From: Ilyomonas sp965199905
GTDB lineage: Bacteria > Bacteroidota > Bacteroidia > Chitinophagales > Chitinophagaceae
Direction of reading: 5' to 3'
DNA length: 64,000 nt
NCBI GenBank assembly: GCA_965199905.1
Contig: OZ241366.1
Location: 124,001 to 188,000, forward strand
Part shown: piece by piece, positions 1 through 8,154 of the stretch
Layout: each line of letters begins with the position of its first letter
Numbering within the stretch: position 1 is the first letter of the stretch
Translations under genes and position numbers: made by a program
The notes under the pieces: model-generated
Database searches by the model: none
Told to the model about the DNA's origin: nothing
What the model saw: only the letters and a program-made list of their open reading frames with translations

Positions 1-320
1 CTTTCCATCGCCTCCTCGTACCGGCGCAACGCCTTCATCACCGGGTGCGATAAATGAAAAATATTTTCAATCACCGTTTTTCCTTCATCCAGTTTCGGCT
101 CCTGTTCAAACAGCGCTACCGTTACATCTTTATGAATCCACAACTTGCCTTCGTCCGGCGTTTCCTGCCCCGCCAGTATCCGCAGCAACGTGCTTTTACC
201 TACGCCATTGCGCGCCACCAGCGATATTTTATCGCCTTCATTAATGTGAAAAGAAATATTATTGAATAGAGGCGTAATGCCAAAGCTTTTTGTAAGTCCT
301 TCTGCCGAAACGTAATGCAT
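1..320 (-). CDS. ABC-F family ATP-binding protein (N-terminal part, cut by window edge)
   Basis: Read from the ATG at 318-320, the reverse strand gives a protein beginning MHYVSAEGLTKSFG that runs off the left edge after about 106 residues. A Walker A-like motif ARNGVGKSTLLRILAG sits near residue 40, followed by a Q-loop-like segment with LFEQEPKLDEGKTV. This is the start of the first nucleotide-binding domain of a soluble ABC-F protein (Uup/EttA type, no membrane segments), a family that acts on the ribosome. The first Gly of Walker A is Ala, as is common in Bacteroidota Uup-like proteins. The second ATPase domain lies outside the window, so the subfamily cannot be assigned. Confidence 0.85.
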   Translation of the reverse strand, partial: MHYVSAEGLTKSFGITPLFNNISFHINEGDKISLVARNGVGKSTLLRILAGQETPDEGKLWIHKDVTVALFEQEPKLDEGKTVIENIFHLSHPVMKALRRYEEAME

Positions 321-758
321 GCCGCAAAGATAACTCCCGCAGAAACGAACAATCGTTACGGGCTCGCCAAGCTTTCAGTTATTGCAATAAAAAATGATGT
401 AAATAAAATGTATGGTGTGCTGGTATTGGCGGCTTTATATCTCACAACATATTATTCACCGTCTTCTTTGCTTCATCGATGTGTCAATAACTTTTATAAT
501 GTTGCCGAAGATCGAAGTGTTTTCTTGTCTGACAACAAATCAACATGAACTTATCTTGATTTACTGAGAATCATTCATTTGAAGTTTTATGGATAAAAAA
601 TGTGATGAATCATTAAGAAGAATATTGAAGGGAAAACGCTATCTCTTCGACTGCTTTGTAAAATACAGGTTCCGGGCTGTGACGGGCACAGTCCGGCAAT
701 TACCTGCGTTGGTTGCGGCACGAAACGAAAGTGTTGCTGTTGAAAAACGAAGTTGCTG
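321..758. other. Gene-free stretch
   Basis: About 440 bases between the start of the ABC-F gene and the end of the HPt gene. Two short forward reading frames (315-548 and 589-810) are present, but their translations have no recognisable domain and one runs into the HPt gene on the other strand. No RNA gene, strong hairpin or repeat was seen. Confidence 0.5.
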
Positions 759-1100
759 TTATTCGTTCATTTGTTTTGCCGTCATGGCAATTACAATGTT
801 TACTTTTTGAATCAATTCCGGCAAATGTGTCAGCTGCACCTTTGTTTTTGCATTGGATTCAATGGTCCTGATATCATCACGGATAGACATGATCTTCAAA
901 ATATCAATGCTTGATTTCAGCTTGTGCGCCAGAAAGCTTACCTGCGCCCAATCGCCGGTATTGCAGGCGTTCAACATCTTATTGGCGTCAGATGGTGTGT
1001 GGTTTATGAACGCATCCTTTATAATGCGGATAAAGGCTTCATCATCCTGGTGAATTTCCTGTAAACCTGATAAATCGTAAAGCTTTGTTGCAGTGTACAT
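759..1100 (-). CDS. Stand-alone HPt phosphotransfer protein
   Basis: A 113-residue protein that is essentially one histidine-phosphotransfer (HPt) domain. The signature AHKLKSS carries the predicted phospho-acceptor His59 in the middle of a helical bundle; there is no kinase or receiver domain and no signal peptide. HPt proteins pass phosphate between the receiver of a hybrid kinase and a final response regulator. It lies 21 bases downstream of the NtrC-type regulator on the same strand, so the two are probably co-transcribed and the HPt is a plausible phosphate donor for it. The partner hybrid kinase is not adjacent. Confidence 0.85.
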   Translation of the reverse strand: MYTATKLYDLSGLQEIHQDDEAFIRIIKDAFINHTPSDANKMLNACNTGDWAQVSFLAHKLKSSIDILKIMSIRDDIRTIESNAKTKVQLTHLPELIQKVNIVIAMTAKQMNE

Positions 1101-1121
1101 ACAATTGGATTATTTTGGAAA

Positions 1122-2498
1122 CTAATAAACTTTCTCAGGAACGTTCAGTTCTTTGTTTTTTATCAAACGGTAAATGGTGGATTTTCCTACGTTTAATACG
1201 TGCGCCACTTTCAGCACGTCGTAATCATATTTTTCAAGGTAATCTTGCAGCAACTGCAGGGTAAATTGTCTCAACGATACAGGTTCATTTAAAGAAGACA
1301 AAGATGATGGCATGGCTGCTGTAAGCCGCTGCATGTGCGATATTTCAATTTCATCACCATCACTCATTACGCAACTTAGATCGATAATAGATTTTAACTC
1401 GCGAATGTTTCCGGGAAACTGATAGTTGAGCATTTGCTTTTTTGCTTCAATCGACAAACGCTTCGGCGGCAAATTATTTTCAGTACAAAACTGGTCAATA
1501 AAATGCTTTGCTATCAGCAGAATATCATTATCGCGGTTGCGCAAAGGCGGCAGATGAATGGGCAAACCCAGAAGACGATAATATAAGTCTTCGCGAAACG
1601 AACCTTTCTTAACTTCAGCCTGCAGGTTGCGGTGTGTAGCCACAACAATACGTACATCGATCGGGACAATTTTATTACTGCCTACCCGTATAATTTCTTT
1701 TTCCTGCAATACACGAAGCAGCTTTGCCTGCAGGTTCACATCCATTTCACCGATCTCATCGAGGAAGAGAGTGCCTTTATTGGCTTCTTCAAATTTACCG
1801 ATGCGTTGCGTAACGGCACCTGTAAATGAACCTTTCTCGTGCCCAAACAACTCGCTTTCCATCAGCTCAGCCGGGATAGCAGCGATGTTTACCGGCACAA
1901 ATGGTTTTCCCTTACGGGCAGAATTATAATGAATCGCTTTTGCCACCAAATCTTTACCGGTTCCTGTTTCGCCTGTTACAGAAACAGTGATGTTGGTTTG
2001 CGCCGCTTTTTCTATCATGGCAAACACCTGCTTCATGGGTCCGCTGTTGCCAATAATAGCTTTTTGAAAATCGTATTTTTTGCTAACTTCTTGCTGCAGA
2101 CTGGCAATTTCTTTTTTCAGCGACATCTTCTCTTTGCAATTCTTAACTGCAATCCAAAGCCTGTCCTGCGTATCGCCGTCTTTTACAATATAATCATCCG
2201 CGCCCTTCTTTAAAAGGTCGATTGCCGTCTTAATATCCGGCTGTGCAGAGACAACAATTACACGCGTGTCGGGCAGTGTTTCCTTAATATGTTTTACCAT
2301 CTGGTCTGCCGTGCCATCAGGTAAAGAATAGTCAAGAGTTACCAGGTCCGGCTTTTCGTAAAGCGATTTCAGAAAGGTAGCAACCGTTGAGAAGGACTTT
2401 ACTTCGTGTTCCGGATTCAGGCTCAGAAAATGTGACAAAACCGAATTATACAGCTTATCATCCTCGAGAATGTGAATCAAAAAATTTTTTTCTTTCAT
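1122..2498 (-). CDS. Sigma-54-dependent response regulator (NtrC family)
   Basis: 458 residues in three parts. Residues 1-125 form a receiver domain with the acidic pocket EDD (12-14) and phospho-acceptor Asp56 in VTLDYSLPDG. Residues about 150-385 form an AAA+ domain with Walker A GETGTGKD, the sigma-54 contact loop as GSFTGA, and Walker B TLFLDEIG. The C-terminus (about 415-450) is a Fis-type helix-turn-helix (DVLKVAHVLNVGKSTIYRLI). The intact loop predicts genuine sigma-54 activation. It is followed by the HPt gene and is divergent from rnz across about 300 bases. No kinase gene is adjacent, so the input must come from elsewhere, possibly through the HPt protein. Confidence 0.93.
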   Translation of the reverse strand: MKEKNFLIHILEDDKLYNSVLSHFLSLNPEHEVKSFSTVATFLKSLYEKPDLVTLDYSLPDGTADQMVKHIKETLPDTRVIVVSAQPDIKTAIDLLKKGADDYIVKDGDTQDRLWIAVKNCKEKMSLKKEIASLQQEVSKKYDFQKAIIGNSGPMKQVFAMIEKAAQTNITVSVTGETGTGKDLVAKAIHYNSARKGKPFVPVNIAAIPAELMESELFGHEKGSFTGAVTQRIGKFEEANKGTLFLDEIGEMDVNLQAKLLRVLQEKEIIRVGSNKIVPIDVRIVVATHRNLQAEVKKGSFREDLYYRLLGLPIHLPPLRNRDNDILLIAKHFIDQFCTENNLPPKRLSIEAKKQMLNYQFPGNIRELKSIIDLSCVMSDGDEIEISHMQRLTAAMPSSLSSLNEPVSLRQFTLQLLQDYLEKYDYDVLKVAHVLNVGKSTIYRLIKNKELNVPEKVY

Positions 2499-2767
2499 AA
2501 GATATTGGTCATCCTTTTACAAACATAAATGTCGTATTAAATTTTCAATATGGGAAAATTTTGCGGCTTAAAGCTCGTTTAAAAAAAGCTGAAAAAAAGC
2601 TTATGACATTAAATTCATAGTGTGGTTAGTGTTGTAAAATTGTGTAAAAACTAATAGGGGCGCAGTTTTCAGCAATTAAAAATAAATAAGGACTCAAAGG
2701 AAAAAGGGTGCAAACATTTTATGTTAGTCTACTATCGGGAATAGCCTTAACAAGAAAAGAGCCGCTT

Positions 2768-2783
2768 TGGTAATATTGTTGCA
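2768..2783 (+). promoter_or_regulatory. Sigma-54-like -24/-12 element upstream of rnz
   Basis: The sequence TGGTAATATTGTTGCA fits the -24/-12 pattern TGG-N9-TTGCA: GG and GC are separated by exactly 10 bases. It stands in the intergenic region divergent from the NtrC-type gene. The predicted transcript would start at about 2794, right at the rnz ATG (2795), so it would be leaderless, which lowers confidence; a chance match is possible. Confidence 0.25.
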
Positions 2784-2794
2784 GATTCGTGAAC

Positions 2795-3706
2795 ATGTTT
2801 GGTGTTACTATATTGGGCAATAATTCAGCGCTGCCGGCTTACGACAGGCATCCGGCTTCGCAGGTTGTTACGTTAAACGACAGGCTTTTTCTATTAGACT
2901 GTGGCGAAGGCACGCAGATGCAAATGAACCGGTATAAAATCCGGCGCAGCCGCATCAGCCATATTTTCATATCACATCTTCATGGCGATCATTATTTCGG
3001 GCTGGTTGGTTTACTAACATCGTTAAGCTTAAGCAACAGAAAAACACCCCTGCATGTATTTGGACCTCCCGGTTTAGAAGCGATTATTAAACTGCAGGTA
3101 ATGGCTGCCAATTCTGCGCTTTCCTATTCATTGCATATTCACCCGCTGGTAGCAGAAGGTGTTTTGGTTGATGATGCGCAATTTACAATAAGTTGTTTTC
3201 AGGTGTTTCATCAAATAGAAGCCTGGGGATTTTTTATTAAAGAAAAGAAGAAGCCCAGAAGAATAGATGGCAGCCGAATTAAAAACTATGCTTTTATTCC
3301 TACGGCTTTTTATGAAAAACTGCAGAGCGGTGACGATTACATTTCTCCGGATGGTGTGGTTGTAAAGAATGAAGAAGTAACGGTTGCCAGTTCGCCGCCG
3401 AAAAGTTATGCTTACTGTGCTGATACTTTATATGCTCCTTCTATCGCTCAGTATTTTAAAGGCGCCACCATGGTTTATCACGAGGCTACTTATTTAAAGA
3501 ACCAGGTGGAACGAGCTTTCAAAAGACATCATTCTGTAGCTGAGCAAGCAGCTATGATTGCAAAAGAAGCTGGCGCAAAAAAGCTGCTGATTGGTCATTT
3601 CAGCAGCCAGTACAATAACAGCGAATTGCACCTGTTTGAAGAAGAAGCCCGCGAGGTATTCCCCAATGTGCAACTGGCACTTGAAGGCGTTACTTACAAA
3701 ATTTGA
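2795..3706 (+). CDS. rnz: Ribonuclease Z
   Basis: About 303 residues, a metallo-beta-lactamase-fold nuclease that removes the 3' trailer of tRNA precursors. The zinc-binding signature HLHGDH appears in IFISHLHGDHYFGL, preceded by the family N-terminus MFGVTILGNNSALP and the DCGEGTQMQ segment; further metal ligands are visible in YCADT, YHEATY and GHFSSQY. An in-frame GTG lies six bases upstream (2789), but the ATG at 2795 gives the usual family start. The gene stands alone on the forward strand, convergent with dapA. Confidence 0.94.
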   Translation: MFGVTILGNNSALPAYDRHPASQVVTLNDRLFLLDCGEGTQMQMNRYKIRRSRISHIFISHLHGDHYFGLVGLLTSLSLSNRKTPLHVFGPPGLEAIIKLQVMAANSALSYSLHIHPLVAEGVLVDDAQFTISCFQVFHQIEAWGFFIKEKKKPRRIDGSRIKNYAFIPTAFYEKLQSGDDYISPDGVVVKNEEVTVASSPPKSYAYCADTLYAPSIAQYFKGATMVYHEATYLKNQVERAFKRHHSVAEQAAMIAKEAGAKKLLIGHFSSQYNNSELHLFEEEAREVFPNVQLALEGVTYKI

Positions 3707-3752
3707 TTATAGAATTTGAATCTTATTATAAGAGGTAGCTGTATTTTCATAC

Positions 3753-3778
3753 AATTCATAACTCATAATTCATAACTC
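3753..3778. repeat. Short direct repeat (12-mer, two copies)
   Basis: The 12-mer AATTCATAACTC occurs at 3753-3764 and 3767-3778, between rnz and dapA, and a third time at 5417-5428 upstream of surE. It is low-complexity intergenic sequence with no obvious function. Confidence 0.6.
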
Positions 3779-4654
3779 CTTCAGATACTCTTTTATTTTC
3801 TTTTGAAGTGGCTCACTAAGCGGTACAAGAGGAAGGCGCAGATAATTTTCAATCAAACCTTGTTCAGATAAAAATGCCTTTACACCGGCCGGATTATTTT
3901 CAGTGAACAATAATGAATAAGCCATTAACAATGGATCGTTCAACTTCTTGGCTGTTTTAAAATCGGAAGCTAAACCTGCCCGAACCATATCGGAAAATTG
4001 TTTGGGAAAACAGTTTGCTGCCACGCTGATAACGCCATCAATACCGCAGGCTAATTGTGGCAACACCAGGTCATCATCACCACTCAGCACAAGAAAATCA
4101 GCCGGGCATCTGCTAAGTATCTGCATGATCTGCACCATGTGATTCGCCGCTTCCTTTATACCGCAGATATTATCAACTTCTGCTAAGCGCAGTGTTGTTT
4201 CCGCTTCTACATTGCGACCGGTACGTCCCGGTACATTGTATAAAATTAAAGGCTTGGGTGAAGCGGCTGCAAGAGTTTTGTAATGCTGGTAAATACCTTC
4301 CTGCGACGGCTTGTTATAATAAGGTGACGCGCTTAATACAGCTACTGCTTTATCTAACGGAAATGTTTCAAGATCATGAACAAGATCACGTGTATTATTT
4401 CCGCCTATTCCGGCTACAACGGGAACACGATTATCAACTTTTTCGAAAGTAAATGCAACAATATCTTTCTTTTCTTCTTTGGAAAGCGTTGGCGTTTCGC
4501 CGGTTGTACCCAGCGTTACCACATATTCTACTCCGTTATTTATAACGGAATCGATTACTTTTTCCAGAGCTGTAAAATCAATATCACCATTCGATGAAAA
4601 AGGCGTTACCAGCGCTACGCCGGTGCCTCTTAATTTTATTTTTAAGTCGGCCAT
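3770..4654 (-). CDS. dapA: 4-hydroxy-tetrahydrodipicolinate synthase
   Basis: 294 residues, the usual length. It condenses pyruvate with aspartate semialdehyde, the first committed step of lysine and diaminopimelate synthesis. The TIM-barrel enzyme shows the GTTGETPTLS motif (49-58), the catalytic Tyr139 in LILYNVPGRTG, and the Schiff-base Lys167 in CGIKEAA; GDD near the C-terminal half is also typical. Its substrate is the product of asd, which is encoded 35 kb away in this window. Single gene, convergent with rnz; no leader structure was seen upstream. Confidence 0.95.
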   Translation of the reverse strand: MADLKIKLRGTGVALVTPFSSNGDIDFTALEKVIDSVINNGVEYVVTLGTTGETPTLSKEEKKDIVAFTFEKVDNRVPVVAGIGGNNTRDLVHDLETFPLDKAVAVLSASPYYNKPSQEGIYQHYKTLAAASPKPLILYNVPGRTGRNVEAETTLRLAEVDNICGIKEAANHMVQIMQILSRCPADFLVLSGDDDLVLPQLACGIDGVISVAANCFPKQFSDMVRAGLASDFKTAKKLNDPLLMAYSLLFTENNPAGVKAFLSEQGLIENYLRLPLVPLSEPLQKKIKEYLKEL

Positions 4655-4883
4655 TATATCTTGTTTGGGGTGCAGAATTACGAAATTTTATTTCGATATA
4701 CTGTCGATTTTAAGAATGAAGAAAGCTTGCTATTATTTATTGCCGCCGTTTAACCTGAAACACTTTGTATTGTCTGTATGGCTGCATTGCTTTTTTGTAA
4801 TAACGGGATAAATGCTTTAACAACTTATTCGTATCAATAACAAACAAACAAACGTTGCTATATAACCTTACAAAAAACTTTTT

Positions 4884-5354
4884 ATGAAAGCCATTTTTGC
4901 ATCCTTCTTTTCGCTTTTCTTTTTCAGTCAATTACATGCACAAACATCTACCACTTACGACCGCGCTATCGGTGTCAAGTTTCCGGGAGGCTTTGCAGTT
5001 TCGTATAAACAGTTTGTAAAAGATTATCAAAATGTAGAAGCCGAAGCGATGTTCCGGAATGATGGATTTCGCGTGGTTGGTTTATATGAATTTAACTGGG
5101 ACATTCCTTCTGTCGATGGACTGCGTTGGTATGTTGGTCCCGGTGCGCATCTTGGTGCCTGGAATAACAAAGGCGAAAAACAAAGCAACAACAGCACCAT
5201 TGGTTTAGGTATAGACGGCGTGATTGGTCTTGATTATAAACTTGCCGATTATCCCATCAACATCAGTCTTGACTGGCAACCTGCTGTTGATGTTATTGGT
5301 TCTACCGGATACAATTCGGCTTATGGTGGCATTGGTATTCGCTATACGTTTTAA
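4884..5354 (+). CDS. Small outer-membrane beta-barrel-like protein
   Basis: 156 residues. It begins with a signal peptide of about 20 residues ending LHAQ, then alternating aromatic/glycine strands (IGVKFPGGFAVSYKQF, GLGIDGVIGLDYKL) and finishes with YGGIGIRYTF, whose last residue is Phe as in many outer-membrane barrels. Size and pattern suggest a small porin-like or OmpX/opacity-type barrel; no ligand can be inferred. It is monocistronic, about 130 bases before surE. Confidence 0.7.
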   Translation: MKAIFASFFSLFFFSQLHAQTSTTYDRAIGVKFPGGFAVSYKQFVKDYQNVEAEAMFRNDGFRVVGLYEFNWDIPSVDGLRWYVGPGAHLGAWNNKGEKQSNNSTIGLGIDGVIGLDYKLADYPINISLDWQPAVDVIGSTGYNSAYGGIGIRYTF

Positions 5355-5430
5355 AAGCTTTCAGCAGTCAGCTATTAGCTTTTTGAAGAAATCAAAAAAT
5401 ACTTTACAGATTCAAAAATTCATAACTCAA

Positions 5431-5458
5431 AGCTAACCACTGACAGCTAACCACTGAC
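5431..5458. repeat. Tandem direct repeat, 14 bp x 2
   Basis: AGCTAACCACTGAC is present twice head to tail (5431-5444, 5445-5458) and a third copy begins (AGCT). It lies directly after the third copy of the 12-mer AATTCATAACTC and about 25 bases upstream of the surE start. Confidence 0.75.
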
Positions 5459-5482
5459 AGCTTTTCACCTATCTTGCGCGCC

Positions 5483-6292
5483 ATGGCGAAAGCAGTAAAG
5501 AAAAGGGCAAAAAAGAAGGAACAGGAAGAAGAGAAAATCATTCTCATCACAAATGATGATGGCGTTACTTCTCCCGGTATTGCGGCTTTGGTAGAATCTG
5601 TAAGAGGTCTTGGAAAAATAGTTGTGGTAGCGCCCGACAAACCACAAAGCGGGATGGGACATGCTATTACCATTGGTTTTCCGCTTCGCATGGTGAAAGT
5701 GAAATTGTTTGATGATGTAGAATCCTGGAGCTGTAGCGGAACGCCCGTTGATTGCGTAAAATTAGCCGTTGACAAAGTGTTGCATCGCAAGCCGGATATG
5801 TGCCTGAGTGGCGTAAATCATGGCGCGAATCATTCTATCAATGTCATTTATTCCGGCACTATGTCGGCGGCATTGGAAGCTGCTATTGAAGGCATCCCGA
5901 GCATTGGCTTTAGTTTGCTTGATTATAGCCTGGAAGCTGATTTCAGCGGGGCACAATATTACGCCCGCCATCTCGTTGAACAAATACTTGGAAAGAACAT
6001 TGACAAGCATCTTTGCCTCAATGTAAACATTCCTTCTGTGCCTCTCGATTTTTTAAAAGGATTGAAAGTTTGCCGGCAGGCGTACGCTAAATACGAAGAA
6101 GAATTTGCGGAGCGCAAAGACCCAAGTGGTAAGAATTATTATTGGCTTACCGGCGAATTCATGAACTTCGATACCGGTACCGATACTGATGTGTGGGCGC
6201 TGGAAAATAACTTTGTAAGTGTAGTGCCGGTGCAGTTCGATCTCACACACTACGAATTGAAAAACAAACTTGAAAAAAGTCTGACACCTTGA
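5483..6292 (+). CDS. surE: 5'/3'-nucleotidase SurE
   Basis: 269 residues from the ATG at 5483; an in-frame TTG at 5474 is less likely. SurE hydrolyses nucleoside monophosphates and is induced in stationary-phase stress in other bacteria. The metal-binding N-terminus LITNDDGVTSPGI and the active-site segment SGVNHGANHSINVIYSGT with the downstream SAALEA are intact. A basic Lys/Arg-rich extension of about 18 residues precedes the domain. The stop overlaps the start of the next small membrane gene by four bases, so the two are translationally coupled. Confidence 0.94.
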   Translation: MAKAVKKRAKKKEQEEEKIILITNDDGVTSPGIAALVESVRGLGKIVVVAPDKPQSGMGHAITIGFPLRMVKVKLFDDVESWSCSGTPVDCVKLAVDKVLHRKPDMCLSGVNHGANHSINVIYSGTMSAALEAAIEGIPSIGFSLLDYSLEADFSGAQYYARHLVEQILGKNIDKHLCLNVNIPSVPLDFLKGLKVCRQAYAKYEEEFAERKDPSGKNYYWLTGEFMNFDTGTDTDVWALENNFVSVVPVQFDLTHYELKNKLEKSLTP

Positions 6293-6594
6293 TACTGCAA
6301 AAAGATAATTTACGCTTAGGCCTGATAATGGGTTTGATAGCACCGTTTTTCGGGATGCTTCTTTTTTATTTTATTAAATTTTACCCCGCCGGCGCATCAC
6401 TGGGCGAATTCTTTCAACTGGTTAGTGAACAGAAAACGCTGATTACAGCATTGTTGTCTTTCTCTTTATTTGCGAATGCTGTCATCTTCACTTTTTATGT
6501 CAATACGCGGCGCGACCGCACGGCAAGAGGCATTTTCATCATCACTTGTGTATATGCTGTTGCCACGCTTATTTTAAAACTGATTCTTCGCTGA
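6289..6594 (+). CDS. Small three-helix membrane protein coupled to surE
   Basis: Up to 101 residues if it starts at the TTG (6289-6291) that overlaps the surE stop; the first ATG in frame is at 6328 and would remove the amphipathic N-terminus. Three hydrophobic segments are visible (about 12-30, 48-68, 80-100) with a conserved-looking NTRRDRTARGIF loop before the last. I do not recognise a named family. The overlap indicates co-translation with surE; the gene ends three bases before the convergent serine hydrolase. Confidence 0.7.
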   Translation: MILQKDNLRLGLIMGLIAPFFGMLLFYFIKFYPAGASLGEFFQLVSEQKTLITALLSFSLFANAVIFTFYVNTRRDRTARGIFIITCVYAVATLILKLILR

Positions 6595-6597
6595 TTT

Positions 6598-8106
6598 TTA
6601 TTGTTTGATAAACAAGTATGGATCGTATTCTAAGAAGTCGTTTACCTTGACATTTGTTGATAACACTTTGCCATCTCTTACAGTAAACTCTAAAGGAAAA
6701 ATACCATACGCAATAGTGTTGTAAGACATCAGCCACTTATCGTTATCCATATACTGCAAGCTTGCTTTCAAGCCAGGATGATTATCGAAGGTGATTTGCA
6801 AATCATTTCCCCTGGCTATCATATAGATGTTCCCAAACAATTGATTGTTGTAAATGCCTTCATAATTCTTTAGGGGTAATGATGGCTTGATGCCTTTTAC
6901 TCTTGCCCGCAATGCTTTTGTTGAATCTGATATTTTCTTTTGGTTTTCATTAAATTCCGGCAGGTTCAAAGCACTCAGGTTTTTATAAGGCATGTTGAGA
7001 TAAGCCGCTAAAATCTGATAACGAAGAAGCTCAAAAAATTCCTGGTTATCGTTATTGGTGAGAATGGTAATACCCAGTTTTTCTTCCGGCACAAAACAAA
7101 CATTGGTAACAAAGCCATCCGCGCCGCCGGTGTGATCATACACCTGTTTGCCATTCATATCTCTTATAAAAACACCCAAACCATACGCAACAAAATGACC
7201 CGCCATGTTGTTCTTTTTTGTACTTAGTAAGGTGTTCACACCACGTGTTTTTTGTATCACATTCCATGGAAGAATTTGTTTGCCATCGTACCTGCCACTG
7301 TCAAGCTGCATCTTGATCCAATGAGTCAAATCTTTCACACAACTTACTATACTTCCGGCAGGCGCAAAATTGTCAACGTTATCATAAGGCAACTTGGTAA
7401 GTGTATTTGTAAATGCAGTTGTATAAGGCGTTGCTGCGCCAGGCATGTTAATCATGCCGGCACCAAGCGTATGCGTGTTTATCATCGCTAACGGCGCAAC
7501 AATACTGTCATACACATACACTTCCCAGGGCTTGCCGGTTACCTTTTGTATAATGTGACCAGCCGTTAAAAAGCAACTGTTGCAATAGCCATAGGAAGCG
7601 CGGAAGGGAAGTGGTGGTTTTATATACCGCATCTTATACATTACCGAATCTCTTGACAGGTTGCTGTTCCAAAAAGTAAAATCACCCTGGAAGGTTTTGG
7701 TGCCTAAGTGATGGCCTAACATATCTTTAATAGTAACCAGTTGCGTAGTGGTAGAATCATACACGCGGAACCATGGAAAATACTTTGTGATTTTATCGTC
7801 CAGAGAAAGCTTTTTATTATAGTCTAATTGCGCAATAGCAGTACCCGTGAACAGCTTGCTGTTACTGGCAATCATGAACAATGTATTCTCATCAACCGCC
7901 TCTTTGGTTTCTATATCTCTTACGCCATATCCTTTCATCATTACAACACTGTCATCCTTAACAATAGCAATGGCAAGACCGGGAATATTCCAGTCTTTCA
8001 TTCCTTGTTTAATATAACTATCAAGGCTATCCTTAATGAAAGACGGCTGTGCTGTAAGCGACACAAAAAAAGCAAGACAAACTATTACAACAAAAGTTCG
8101 TTTCAT
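6598..8106 (-). CDS. Secreted serine hydrolase, beta-lactamase/ class C PBP family
   Basis: 502 residues with a signal peptide of about 20 residues ending SLTAQ. The beta-lactamase-like domain has the SxxK motif Ser81-Asn-Ser-Lys84 (IASNSKLFTG), the YxN motif Tyr174-Cys-Asn176 and HTGG near residue 330. After about residue 380 a DUF3471-like C-terminal domain follows. Such proteins in Bacteroidota are mostly periplasmic esterases or D-peptidases; nothing here marks it as a resistance gene. Single gene. Confidence 0.88.
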   Translation of the reverse strand: MKRTFVVIVCLAFFVSLTAQPSFIKDSLDSYIKQGMKDWNIPGLAIAIVKDDSVVMMKGYGVRDIETKEAVDENTLFMIASNSKLFTGTAIAQLDYNKKLSLDDKITKYFPWFRVYDSTTTQLVTIKDMLGHHLGTKTFQGDFTFWNSNLSRDSVMYKMRYIKPPLPFRASYGYCNSCFLTAGHIIQKVTGKPWEVYVYDSIVAPLAMINTHTLGAGMINMPGAATPYTTAFTNTLTKLPYDNVDNFAPAGSIVSCVKDLTHWIKMQLDSGRYDGKQILPWNVIQKTRGVNTLLSTKKNNMAGHFVAYGLGVFIRDMNGKQVYDHTGGADGFVTNVCFVPEEKLGITILTNNDNQEFFELLRYQILAAYLNMPYKNLSALNLPEFNENQKKISDSTKALRARVKGIKPSLPLKNYEGIYNNQLFGNIYMIARGNDLQITFDNHPGLKASLQYMDNDKWLMSYNTIAYGIFPLEFTVRDGKVLSTNVKVNDFLEYDPYLFIKQ

Positions 8107-8154
8107 AACAATAATTCAGAATGATAAAAGAGATAAGATGATAACGTGCTCAGG

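Noticed and set aside
315..810. Two forward reading frames of 77 and 73 codons (315-548, 589-810)
   Set aside because: No family features, poor composition for this genome, and one overlaps the HPt gene on the opposite strand; they look like random open frames.
2549..2566. Possible sigma-54 promoter for the NtrC-type gene (TGGGAAAATTTTGC)
   Set aside because: The GG-GC spacing is 8 or 9 instead of 10 bases and the orientation points away from the gene.
6598..8106. Antibiotic-resistance beta-lactamase
   Set aside because: Motifs fit the wide serine hydrolase/class C PBP superfamily; a C-terminal DUF3471-like domain and context give no hint of resistance.
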